Assembly: GCA_017439965.1 (NCBI GenBank)
Contig: JAFSID010000094.1
Location: 1-48,101, forward strand
Direction of reading: 5' to 3'
DNA from: Clostridia bacterium
GTDB taxonomy: Bacteria; Bacillota; Clostridia; Oscillospirales; SIG627
Length of the DNA: 48,101 nucleotides
Shown here: in pieces, positions 1 through 7,448 of the stretch
Layout: every line of letters starts with the position of its first letter
How positions within the stretch are numbered: the first letter of the stretch is position 1
Notes under the pieces: generated by a model
Seen by the model: the letters and a program-made list of their open reading frames with translations, nothing else
Told to the model about the DNA's origin: nothing
Database searches by the model: none
Program-made: the position numbers and the translations under genes

Positions 1-14
1 GCTTATCTGAAATC

Positions 15-136
15 TTGACAAAGAGAAACGAGCAGTACAAGGCATCAAGAGTAGTAATGCCGATGGAATATTTTCATATTTCGAGGCGTTACTATCTCGC
101 AGATAACGAAGTAATGCGACGTTTATCTGAAGTCAA
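15..136. repeat. Structured palindromic element, copy A
   Basis: A near-palindrome built like the other copies in this window. The outermost stem is TTGAC (15-19) with GTCAA (132-136), the next AAACG (26-30) with CGTTT (120-124), then a middle stem GAGTAGTAATGC against CGTTACTATCTC, closed by the conserved apical segment at 61-86. Conserved unpaired segments are AAAGAG and ATCTGAA, and ACAAGGC opposite TAACGAAGTA. The right end covers the stop codon of the neighbouring minus-strand PHP gene. Bases 1-10 (GCTTATCTGA) are the right tip of another copy cut by the window edge. Confidence 0.8.
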
Positions 137-989
137 AAATGTTAGACCAAGCAACGTTACCATCCCTATCAACAACCTCAACTCTTACCCATTTTTCATT
201 GTGCCTTACCTCATACTCCGAGTGAGTGAGAGACTTGCCTTCGAAAACTCTTCGTGCAGAGGTAAGATTTGAAACAAATTTCACCTTTACGCACTCGGAA
301 AAATCGGCAATTATTTTATTGCCCTCACGGCGTGTGTAAAGCTCGGGACCCTGAGAAGCATAAAAGTCACCGTTGCGTATAGCGTCAAGCAAATTCTCAC
401 GGGTAAGGCTTTCAAGTCTCGCCATAACGTAAGAGCGACAAGCAATATCACCGTAGCCGTGAATATCGTCAGCGGCAACGAGAGGCAGGATATATCCCTC
501 GTTTGCAAGAAGGTCAATGATAGCACTCGAATCGGGACGGATGCCGTTTTCAATACCCGAAACGGTATTGTATATTTCAACGGCGGAAAGTCCGTGAAGC
601 TTCTTTATCTGCTCGGGAGAATTAAGGGACCACATAGGATGGGCAAGAATTGCAATACCGCCCGCCTCGTTTATTTTGTCGATAAGTCCCTGAGCAAACG
701 GTCCCGGGACTAAATCGGGCTTTGAGGTCATACCGATGCCGACGATATGCCATACGCCAAGGTCAGACTCAACGCCTCCGCGGTCGTACTCACAGCCTGA
801 AAAAACCTTGATTCCCGCAAGCTCACATTCCTCACCGTATACCCAATGGTCAGTAAAGGCAATAGCATCAAAGCCACGCTCCTTATAAAAAGCCGCGGCA
901 TCCTCGGGCTGACGTCCTCCGTCAGAGCGTTTGGTGTGAATGTGAAGCCCTATTTTATACCAATTGTTCCCATTCTTATCAGTAATCAT
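123..989 (-). CDS. PHP-domain metal-dependent phosphoesterase
   Basis: 288 residues. The PHP fold is recognised by LHIHTKRSDGG (His16, His18), AFTDHW (Asp47, His48), a later ILAHP segment near residue 113 and DDIHGYGD near 175, which are the metal-ligand motifs of this hydrolase family. The family includes histidinol-phosphate phosphatase and various nucleotide phosphoesterases; nothing here fixes the substrate. It is the last gene of the operon with the YitT-type protein and nadE, 12 bases after nadE, with AAGGAG before the ATG. Its last codons and TAA stop lie inside the right end of palindromic element A, so the final residues (Asp-Phe-Arg) are partly encoded by repeat sequence. Confidence 0.85.
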   Translation of the reverse strand: MITDKNGNNWYKIGLHIHTKRSDGGRQPEDAAAFYKERGFDAIAFTDHWVYGEECELAGIKVFSGCEYDRGGVESDLGVWHIVGIGMTSKPDLVPGPFAQGLIDKINEAGGIAILAHPMWSLNSPEQIKKLHGLSAVEIYNTVSGIENGIRPDSSAIIDLLANEGYILPLVAADDIHGYGDIACRSYVMARLESLTRENLLDAIRNGDFYASQGPELYTRREGNKIIADFSECVKVKFVSNLTSARRVFEGKSLTHSEYEVRHNEKWVRVEVVDRDGNVAWSNIFDFR

Positions 990-1001
990 AGGAGACTCTC
1001 C

Positions 1002-1733
1002 TTACAAATTTGGTTCAAATATCGGCATAAGAGACAGCTTAAATAGGTTTGCCTTATGCTTTTGGTCAATAAGCTCTTTTTTAACGGGGTCGTCAATTTC
1101 TCCCGTACGGATATATCGGTCAAGCTCGGCATAGGTAAAGCCGAGGTTATCCTCGTCGGTTTTACCGCAGAGTCCGTCAATTGGAGTCTTTTCCACAAGG
1201 TCGGACGGAAGTCCGAGGTGATGACCGATTGCCTTGACCTCCTGTACCGTAAGACGTGACAGAGGGCTGAAATCTCCTACCGAATCACCGTAACGCGTAG
1301 AGTAGCCGACCCAATCCTCCGAGAGATTGCAGGTGTTGGCAACGCGACCGTTAACACTCTGCGATATAGCGTACAGAGTGGTCATACGGACACGGGGAGG
1401 GATATTGTTGACCGTCTGCTCGGAAAGAGCAAGGTCGGAGGGCAAGGATATCTTCAGGGCATCCACAGTAGCCTTTATATTAACAGTATAATGCTTGATT
1501 TTCAGGTGCTCTACAAGTCTTTGGGCACATTCAATATCATGCTGAACACCGTTTGGCATAAGCACGCCGATAACCCGATCAGCTCCGAGAGCCTCAACGC
1601 AGAGTGCGGCAACGACGGAGCTGTCCTTTCCGCCCGAAATACCTACGACGGCGTTACAGCCCTTGCCGTTATTTTCAAAAAAATCACGTATCCATAAAAT
1701 ACATTCTTCGGATACTCTCTTTGCATCAAACAT
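1002..1733 (-). CDS. nadE: NAD(+) synthetase, single-domain
   Basis: 243 residues. It adenylates and amidates nicotinic acid adenine dinucleotide to make NAD+ in the cytoplasm. The ATP pyrophosphatase P-loop SGGKDSS is at residues 33-39; NLSEDWVGYSTRYGD and the CGKTDEDNLGFTYAELD segment are typical of the NadE synthetase domain. There is no N-terminal glutaminase (nitrilase) domain, so the form is the short one that uses ammonia. It starts 4 bases after the stop of the YitT-type gene, with AGGGG as ribosome site, so translation of the two is probably linked. Functional call is firm; why it sits with a YitT protein and a PHP protein is not clear. Confidence 0.95.
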   Translation of the reverse strand: MFDAKRVSEECILWIRDFFENNGKGCNAVVGISGGKDSSVVAALCVEALGADRVIGVLMPNGVQHDIECAQRLVEHLKIKHYTVNIKATVDALKISLPSDLALSEQTVNNIPPRVRMTTLYAISQSVNGRVANTCNLSEDWVGYSTRYGDSVGDFSPLSRLTVQEVKAIGHHLGLPSDLVEKTPIDGLCGKTDEDNLGFTYAELDRYIRTGEIDDPVKKELIDQKHKANLFKLSLMPIFEPNL

Positions 1734-1737
1734 AGGC

Positions 1738-2346
1738 TTATCCCCTTTTTATTCTTTGTATCAAGCCGATAATCTGTCCCGACAGAATGACCGTAAAAAG
1801 AGAATATGCTATTCTGGTCAGAGGAATATAAGTAAGGGACAGACCGAGTATTACAAGGTCGCTTATAAGATATATTCGTTCGATGCGCCATTTAGTCAAA
1901 TGAGAAAGGGTCATTGCAAGTGCGTCGTCACTGCATATCGCACCGCCGTATCTTATGGCAACACCCGTTCCGACACCGACGAAAACGGCACCGATTACCG
2001 CCGCAAGCAACGGCATATTATAAAGCTCCTCCCAAAGCGGTGGAAACTGCTCGATAATTCTGTACGAGATAGAAAAGCTTGAGGCGGCAACGGCGGAATA
2101 GATAATGAAATGCCGTCCGAGTACGCGCCAGCCGAGAAAATAACATATAACGCTGGTCACAAGGTTTGTAATTGACGGAGAAATATCAAACCAATGCTCA
2201 AGGAGTAGGTTAAGCCCGAGTGCTCCTCCCTCGGTTACTCCCGAAAGAGAGTGAACGTGATACAGACCGAAGGCGAGAAATATACCGCTTAACGCAATTA
2301 TTATGCAGTTTTTAATTCTGATTCCGTCAAAAAGTCCTTTTAGCAT
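1738..2346 (-). CDS. YitT/YczE-type multi-pass membrane protein
   Basis: 202 residues, almost all hydrophobic, with about five or six membrane segments. The stretches SLSGVTEGGALGLNLLLEHW, GTGVAIRYGGAICSDDALAM and the short loops match the YitT (DUF161) family of inner-membrane proteins. The C-terminal cytoplasmic DUF2179 domain found in many members is absent, so it is the short form. Biochemical role of the family is unknown; transport has been suggested only by topology. It is the first gene of the three-gene operon, behind a consensus promoter and a strong AAAGGAG site. Confidence 0.8.
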   Translation of the reverse strand: MLKGLFDGIRIKNCIIIALSGIFLAFGLYHVHSLSGVTEGGALGLNLLLEHWFDISPSITNLVTSVICYFLGWRVLGRHFIIYSAVAASSFSISYRIIEQFPPLWEELYNMPLLAAVIGAVFVGVGTGVAIRYGGAICSDDALAMTLSHLTKWRIERIYLISDLVILGLSLTYIPLTRIAYSLFTVILSGQIIGLIQRIKRG

Positions 2347-2370
2347 TATATCTCTCCTTTCCTCCGCTTT

Positions 2371-2399
2371 ATTATATTACAAATCAATTTTAGTGTCAA
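2371..2399 (-). promoter_or_regulatory. Promoter of the YitT-nadE-PHP operon
   Basis: On the minus strand TTGACA, a 17-base spacer and TATAAT: both hexamers are perfect sigma-A consensus. The transcript would start about 20 bases before the YitT start codon. An inverted AAAAAACTC/GAGTTTTTT pair at about 2420-2457, upstream of this promoter, may end transcripts arriving from gapA. Confidence 0.85.
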
Positions 2400-2474
2400 C
2401 CTTTAATACTCAAACGACAAAAAAACTCCGAATTAATCGAAGTTTTACGAGTTTTTTATCTTGGCAGAAAAATC

Positions 2475-2526
2475 CCGAGCGAATATTTTGAGCAAGCTAC
2501 AACGAAGTAATGCGCCGCTTATCTGA
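2475..2526. repeat. Structured palindromic element, right half only (B0)
   Basis: Only the right arm is recognisable: a degraded apical segment followed by ACAACGAAGTAATGCGCC and GCTTATCTGA. No matching left arm precedes it. It stands between the YitT promoter and complete copy B1, so it reads as a decayed or truncated member of the family. Confidence 0.6.
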
Positions 2527-2580
2527 CCACCGTTTTTATACAAATTATTGCAAGCAACACTTTGCAAGTCAATTGCAGTA

Positions 2581-2679
2581 TGGCTAAATAGATTTGCTCA
2601 AGACAAGGCGTGTGAGCGACGGAATACTTGCGTATTTCGAGCGAGCAACAACGAAGTATTGAGCAAATCTATGACGCCA
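2581..2679. repeat. Structured palindromic element, subfamily b (B1)
   Basis: The outer stem TGGC (2581-2584) pairs with GCCA (2676-2679); after an internal loop TAA/GAC a 13-base stem ATAGATTTGCTCA pairs exactly with TGAGCAAATCTAT. Inside are the family core AGACAAGGC, the apical CGACGGAATACTTGCGTATTTCGAG region and ACGAAGTATT. The middle stem around the apical loop pairs poorly in this copy. Basal stems are unlike those of copies A, B2, C and D but built like those of E2. Confidence 0.8.
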
Positions 2680-2689
2680 TTATAATATG

Positions 2690-2812
2690 ATTGCAAAGAG
2701 AAGCAAGCAGTACAAGGCAAAAATAAGCAGACACACCGACGGAATACTTACGTATTTCGAGGTGTGTCTGTCTTGTTTTTAACGCAGTAATGCGCCGCTT
2801 ATCTGAAGCAAT
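2690..2812. repeat. Structured palindromic element, copy B2
   Basis: Stems from outside in: ATTGC (2690-2694) with GCAAT (2808-2812); AAGC with GCTT; then a long middle stem in which TAAGCAGACACACC pairs with GGTGTGTCTGTCTTG; then AATAC/GTATT around the loop TTAC. The right foot overlaps the gapA stop codon (2812-2814). In gapA mRNA orientation the middle stem is followed by TTATTTTT, so this copy could also act as the gapA terminator. Confidence 0.85.
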
Positions 2813-3834
2813 TAGTTGAGTTCTGCGAAGTACTTAATGGTTCTAACCATCTGGCTGGTGTAGGAGTTCTCGTTGTCGTACCAAGAAACAACCTGTACCT
2901 GATAGGTGTCGTCGTCAATCTTAGAAACCATGGTCTGAGTAGCATCGAAGAGTGAGCCGTAGGTGATACCGATGATATCGGAGGAAACGAGCTCTTCCTC
3001 GGTGTAACCGAAGGATGCGGAGGATGCTGCCTTCATAGCTGCATTGATGCCTTCCTTGGTAACGTCCTTGCCCTTAACAACTGCTACGAGGATGGTGGTA
3101 GAGCCTGTGGGAACGGGAACTCTCTGTGCAGAACCGATGAGCTTACCGTTGAGCTCGGGGATTACAAGGCCGATAGCCTTTGCAGCACCGGTAGAGTTGG
3201 GAACGATGTTAACTGCTGCTGCACGTGCACGGCGGAGGTCACCCTTTCTGTGAGGACCGTCGAGAACCATCTGGTCACCGGTGAAAGCGTGGATGGTGGA
3301 CATGATACCGCTCTGAATGGGAGCGTAATCGTTAAGTGCCTTAGCCATAGGTGCGAGGCAGTTGGTGGTGCAGGATGCAGCAGAAATGATGGTGTCATCC
3401 TTGGTAAGAGTGTTTTCGTTTACGCTGAATACAATGGTGGGAAGATCGTTGCCTGCGGGAGCAGAGATAACAACCTTCTTAGCGCCTGCGTCGATGTGAG
3501 CCTGGCTCTTTGCCTTAGAGGTGTAGAAGCCTGTGCACTCGAGAACAACGTCTACGTCAAGCTCGCCCCAGGGAAGATTGATAGCTTCCTTCTCTGCGTA
3601 GATCTTGATGGTCTTTCCGTCAACGGTGATGGTGCCGTTCTCTTCGTCAGCGGTAACGGTATCAGCGAGAGCATATCTGCCCTGAGCGGAATCGTACTTG
3701 AGAAGATGAGCGAGCATCTTGGGGCTGGTAAGGTCGTTGATTGCAACGATTTCGTATCCTTCAGCACCGAACATCTGTCTGAACGCAAGGCGTCCGATAC
3801 GGCCAAAGCCGTTAATAGCTACTTTTACTGCCAT
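2812..3834 (-). CDS. gapA: Glyceraldehyde-3-phosphate dehydrogenase
   Basis: 340 residues, the usual length. It oxidises glyceraldehyde 3-phosphate to 1,3-bisphosphoglycerate with NAD+ in glycolysis. NAD-binding NGFGRIGR is at residues 8-15, the catalytic cysteine is Cys155 in SCTTNC, and the C-terminus carries [13 protein letters not shown]. Codon choice is narrow, as expected for a highly expressed gene. It is monocistronic: its own promoter lies upstream, AAAGGAG precedes the ATG, and the gene is followed directly by palindromic element B2. No pgk or other glycolytic gene is adjacent. Confidence 0.98.
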   Translation of the reverse strand: MAVKVAINGFGRIGRLAFRQMFGAEGYEIVAINDLTSPKMLAHLLKYDSAQGRYALADTVTADEENGTITVDGKTIKIYAEKEAINLPWGELDVDVVLECTGFYTSKAKSQAHIDAGAKKVVISAPAGNDLPTIVFSVNENTLTKDDTIISAASCTTNCLAPMAKALNDYAPIQSGIMSTIHAFTGDQMVLDGPHRKGDLRRARAAAVNIVPNSTGAAKAIGLVIPELNGKLIGSAQRVPVPTGSTTILVAVVKGKDVTKEGINAAMKAASSASFGYTEEELVSSDIIGITYGSLFDATQTMVSKIDDDTYQVQVVSWYDNENSYTSQMVRTIKYFAELN

Positions 3835-3880
3835 TTGTTTAGTCTCCTTTTATATTAAGATAAATTTTTAACTGTATATC

Positions 3881-3909
3881 ATTATAAAACAGTTTACGGA
3901 TTTTGGCAA
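3881..3909 (-). promoter_or_regulatory. gapA promoter
   Basis: Minus strand TTGCCA, 17-base spacer, TATAAT, about 47 bases before the gapA start codon. Confidence 0.75.
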
Positions 3910-3936
3910 GAGTTTGTTAAAAAATTTTCAATTTTT

Positions 3937-5070
3937 TCAAAAAATCTCCGTTTTTAACTTTTTTTGTGCCGTTTCAAGAACAATTTTGTTCATTTCGTCA
4001 AATTTTTTCTCCATATCACGCGCAAGAGCGAGCTGACAACGGCATCTTACAAGGTTGTGTCCCTCGTATTTCGTCTTGAAATACTTATCTCCCGTGATAT
4101 AGTCGTCAAGAAAACGAAGCGCAAGCTCAACGGTTATGGTAAACGCACCAAGCGCAAGGCTTTCAATCTCAGCCTTGTTAAGCTCTCCCGCGGTTGCCTC
4201 GACAAAGCCCTCGGCAAAGGCGCGGTAAAGGTCTAAATCAAGAGATACCTTGGAGGTATCGGGCTCATCCTCCTCGGCTGTGTTTGCGGCAAAGCGTACC
4301 GCATCTCCGAAATCGTGAGCCGCAAGACCCGGCATAACGGTATCGAGGTCAACGACAACGAGCGGCTCCTTCGTTACCTCGTCAAAAAGCACGTTGTTGA
4401 TTTTTGTATCGTTGTGGGTAACCCGGAGAGGAAGCTCACCTGCCTCAAGCATATTGGTAAGACGGCTTGCTTTCTCACGGCAGGAGGCAATATACTCAAT
4501 CTCAGTTCTGACCTCGTTTACCCTTCCGCACTCATCACACTCAACGTCCTCAAAGAATTTTTCAAGACGCTTCTTGGTATTATGAAAATCGGGAATGGTC
4601 TCAAAAAGAAGAGACGCATCAAAATCCGAAAGCTGTGTCTGAAATTCACCGAAGGCACGTCCCGCCATATAAAGCACCAACGGGTCTGAGCTTATCTGGT
4701 AGGTAACGCTGCCCGTCACGAAATTATACACTCTCCAGAATTCTCCCTCGCTGTCAAACCAAAAATTGTCACGGTCTGCGGTATGATAAAAATGGAGTGA
4801 GCATTTATCGGTATTTTTGTTTTTGCTTCTGATATGCTCGGTAACGTAATCTATATTCCGCATTATCTGACGTGGCTCGCGGAATACGTAGGTGTTGACC
4901 TTCTGAAAAATATAATGCTTGTCGGGATCCTTATAGTTGACCCAGTAGGTCGTGTTGATATTGCCTCGGGTTATAAGTCCGAAGGAATCAAGCTGTCCCT
5001 TCAGTAAAAACTGTGTTCCGACCTCTTCAAGCTTCGCACGAAGCTCAAGGTCTGTTGTTTTTTCACACAT
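3937..5070 (-). CDS. Aminoglycoside-phosphotransferase-fold kinase, N-acetylhexosamine 1-kinase-like
   Basis: 377 residues with the choline/aminoglycoside kinase fold. THNDTKINNVLFD (catalytic Asp and Asn) and the metal-binding VVDLDTVMPG followed by FGDAVRF closely resemble NahK, which phosphorylates GlcNAc/GalNAc at C1; the N-terminal FQKVNTYVF segment fits the same subgroup. It would act in the cytoplasm, giving a hexosamine 1-phosphate for nucleotidyl transfer or salvage. It follows wecB by 8 bases. Relatives are sometimes labelled mucin desulfatase in databases, which the kinase motifs argue against. Family certain, exact sugar substrate inferred. Confidence 0.75.
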   Translation of the reverse strand: MCEKTTDLELRAKLEEVGTQFLLKGQLDSFGLITRGNINTTYWVNYKDPDKHYIFQKVNTYVFREPRQIMRNIDYVTEHIRSKNKNTDKCSLHFYHTADRDNFWFDSEGEFWRVYNFVTGSVTYQISSDPLVLYMAGRAFGEFQTQLSDFDASLLFETIPDFHNTKKRLEKFFEDVECDECGRVNEVRTEIEYIASCREKASRLTNMLEAGELPLRVTHNDTKINNVLFDEVTKEPLVVVDLDTVMPGLAAHDFGDAVRFAANTAEEDEPDTSKVSLDLDLYRAFAEGFVEATAGELNKAEIESLALGAFTITVELALRFLDDYITGDKYFKTKYEGHNLVRCRCQLALARDMEKKFDEMNKIVLETAQKKLKTEIF

Positions 5071-5078
5071 AAATTCAC

Positions 5079-6170
5079 CTATTTTTCTATAATGTCCGCT
5101 ATGCGACGGCAGGCATTTCCGTCTCCGTAGGGATTGGATGCCCTGCTCATACTATTATATGCATCGGGACTTTCGAGAAGTTCCTTGAAATTCTCGTAAA
5201 TTACATCCTCGTCGGTGCCGACGAGTCTAAGAGTTCCCGCCTTGATACCCTCGGGACGCTCGGTGGTGTCTCTCATTACGAGAACGGGCTTTCCGAGAGA
5301 GGGCGCCTCCTCCTGTATTCCACCGCTGTCGGTAAGTATCATATAGCAGTTTGCCAGGAAGTTATGGAAATCAAGCACGTCAAGAGGCTCGATTATCTTT
5401 ATTCTGTCACAGCCCGAAAGATGCCTTGAGGCAATCTCTCTTACCGCGGGATTCATATGTATGGGATAAATTGCGCGCACGTCGTCGTGCTCATCAATAA
5501 TGCGTCTTATCGCACGGAACATATGCTCCATCGGTTCGCCAAGATTTTCACGGCGGTGTGCGGTTATCATAATGAGCCTTGAGCCGCTTGCCCATTCAAG
5601 CTCGGGGTGAGTATAATCTGCCTTGACGGTGGTTTTGAGCGCATCAATGGCGGTATTGCCCGTAACGTATATCGAGCTTGGGTCCTTACCCTCGCGGAGA
5701 AGATTGTCACGGGAAAGCTCTGTGGGAGAGAAATGATATTTGGCAACGAGTCCCACAGCCTGACGGTTGAACTCCTCGGGATAGGGAGAGTACATATTAT
5801 AGGTACGGAGTCCTGCCTCAACGTGACCTACGGGTATCTGCATATAGAACGCCGCAAGAGCGGTCACGAAGGTGGTGGAGGTGTCTCCGTGAACAAGCAC
5901 GAGGTCAGGCTTTTCCTTTTCCATAACCTCGCGGATTCTGTCTAAAATATTTATGGTAACGTCAAAGAGTGTCTGACGCTCCTTCATTATAGATAAATCG
6001 TATTCGGGCACGACCTCAAAGGTCTCAAGCACTCTGTCGAGCATTGAACGGTGCTGTCCCGTAACGCATACGACTGTTTCGATATTTTTTCTTGTCTTTA
6101 GCTCCTTAACGAGAGGACACATTTTAATTGCTTCGGGACGGGTGCCGAAAACAAGCATTACTTTTTTCAT
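5079..6170 (-). CDS. wecB: UDP-N-acetylglucosamine 2-epimerase (non-hydrolysing)
   Basis: 363 residues from the chosen start. It interconverts UDP-GlcNAc and UDP-ManNAc, the precursor for teichoic-acid linkage units and other surface glycans. LVFGTRPEAIKM at the N-terminus, GHVEAGLRT, TAHRRENLG and DSGGIQEEAPSLGKPVLVMR are signature segments of the family. An ATG four codons earlier (6182) has no ribosome site, while GGAG, six bases before the ATG at 6170, fits; starts beginning MKKVML are also usual. A promoter lies just upstream, so wecB and the kinase can be transcribed apart from the two genes before them. Confidence 0.95.
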   Translation of the reverse strand: MKKVMLVFGTRPEAIKMCPLVKELKTRKNIETVVCVTGQHRSMLDRVLETFEVVPEYDLSIMKERQTLFDVTINILDRIREVMEKEKPDLVLVHGDTSTTFVTALAAFYMQIPVGHVEAGLRTYNMYSPYPEEFNRQAVGLVAKYHFSPTELSRDNLLREGKDPSSIYVTGNTAIDALKTTVKADYTHPELEWASGSRLIMITAHRRENLGEPMEHMFRAIRRIIDEHDDVRAIYPIHMNPAVREIASRHLSGCDRIKIIEPLDVLDFHNFLANCYMILTDSGGIQEEAPSLGKPVLVMRDTTERPEGIKAGTLRLVGTDEDVIYENFKELLESPDAYNSMSRASNPYGDGNACRRIADIIEK

Positions 6171-6216
6171 TTTGTTCTCCATTATAAACGTCTATGATTT
6201 ACAACCGCTTCAAATC

Positions 6217-6245
6217 ATTATATCATTAAAATCCCCGTTTGTAAA
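6217..6245 (-). promoter_or_regulatory. Promoter of wecB and the kinase
   Basis: Minus strand TTTACA, 17-base spacer, TATAAT, in the 102-base gap before the wecB start. It sits inside an otherwise co-directional cluster. Confidence 0.7.
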
Positions 6246-6272
6246 CACTTTATCCATTTTTAATTCAAAGAA

Positions 6273-7394
6273 TCAGTTAAGCTTTTCCTCAAGCTTTGAA
6301 AAAAGCTCCTTTTTGGTATAAGGAAATTCGACGAGTATTCCGCCGTAGGATGCAAGGATTGAAACGACCTCGTCACGAACGGGCTTCTGAATACCCTCGC
6401 GCCAATCGTCTCCGTGTACGACGTAGTCGGGACGGAGGGTCTCAAGCACCTCTCGGTAGCTCAAGGTGTTCTGCACGATTACGTCGGATACACCGACGAT
6501 GCTTTCAAAAAGTATCTTTCTCTCGTCAACGGGCAAAATCGGACGGCGCTTATACCCCTCAACCGCCTCATCCGAAAGAACGCCGACGGTAAGCTTGCCG
6601 AGTCTCGACGCTTTTTTAATTATAGAAACGTGACCGCTGTGAATAAGGTCGGCGGCAAAGCACATATAAACCCGTCTGTTGTCCACCTCGTGTACCTTTG
6701 CGGTAATGACCGCAAGGTCCTCGGGAGTGTCGATCTCGTTGCAAAGAGCATTCTTTACGTCAAGCGGAAGAATGCGACAAGCGTCAGACACCTCGTTAAA
6801 GGCATTTTCGGCATAGCACTTCACCTGACCGTTTTCGCAGTACTCAACTATTTTATCAAGCCATATCCTGAAATCCTTTTCAAGAAGCTTGTAAAGAGGC
6901 TGAGCCGCAACCGCACTGTTGAAAAACTCAATTCCCACACAAGCTATGTGACCGTCGGCAAGCACCGCCTTGAAATCCTTTTCGGGAAGTGGCAGAGTCG
7001 TGCTGACAGTCATACAGCTATCAGAGCTTTCAAGCACTGCGTCAAGCACCGTATTTTCAAAAACCAGATCACCGTGCATCAAAAGGATATCGTCTCCCAC
7101 AAGACTCTCCCTCGCACAGTACATAGAGTAGATATAATTCGTTTGGTCGTATATGGGATTTTTAACGAACTCGTAATTAAGTCCCAGGTCGAGCGACCTG
7201 CAATAATTCACGAGAACGTCGTCAAAAAGTCCCGTTGTCATAACGACGTCACGAATACCTGCCTCCTTAATCATTTTCAGTTGTCGGCTGAGTATGGTAT
7301 CCTTGGAAGAAACCTCCGTCATACACTTGGGATGCTCACTCGTCAGAACACCCATACGGCGACCGAGACCTGAATTGAGAATAAGTGCTTTCAT
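6273..7394 (-). CDS. Fused nucleotidyltransferase: LicC-like NTP transferase plus HxGH cytidylyltransferase
   Basis: 373 residues with two catalytic domains. Residues 1 to about 230 are a sugar/phosphocholine-type NTP transferase: LILNSGLGRRMG (the GxGxRxG signature), HPKCM, and LMHGDLVF for metal binding. Residues about 240-373 are a TagD/HldE-type cytidylyltransferase: FAADLIHSGHVSIIKKA holds the HxGH motif, and VVHGDDW and RRPILPVDERK are also typical. Similar modules activate phosphonates, phosphocholine or glycerol phosphate as CDP derivatives. No PEP mutase or choline genes are here, so the substrate is open. A minor-group activation for surface polymers is the likely use given the neighbours. 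Confidence 0.75.
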   Translation of the reverse strand: MKALILNSGLGRRMGVLTSEHPKCMTEVSSKDTILSRQLKMIKEAGIRDVVMTTGLFDDVLVNYCRSLDLGLNYEFVKNPIYDQTNYIYSMYCARESLVGDDILLMHGDLVFENTVLDAVLESSDSCMTVSTTLPLPEKDFKAVLADGHIACVGIEFFNSAVAAQPLYKLLEKDFRIWLDKIVEYCENGQVKCYAENAFNEVSDACRILPLDVKNALCNEIDTPEDLAVITAKVHEVDNRRVYMCFAADLIHSGHVSIIKKASRLGKLTVGVLSDEAVEGYKRRPILPVDERKILFESIVGVSDVIVQNTLSYREVLETLRPDYVVHGDDWREGIQKPVRDEVVSILASYGGILVEFPYTKKELFSKLEEKLN

Positions 7395-7448
7395 AACATT
7401 TTCACCCTTATACTGTTCTGAAATTTATATATAATTCTATTATATATC

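Noticed and set aside
3250..3858. Plus-strand open frame of 202 codons opposite gapA
   Set aside because: Antisense shadow caused by the narrow codon use of gapA.
6414..7373. Long plus-strand open frame of 319 codons opposite the fused nucleotidyltransferase
   Set aside because: It lies wholly antisense to a gene with clear catalytic motifs, has no ribosome site, and its translation has no recognisable domain.
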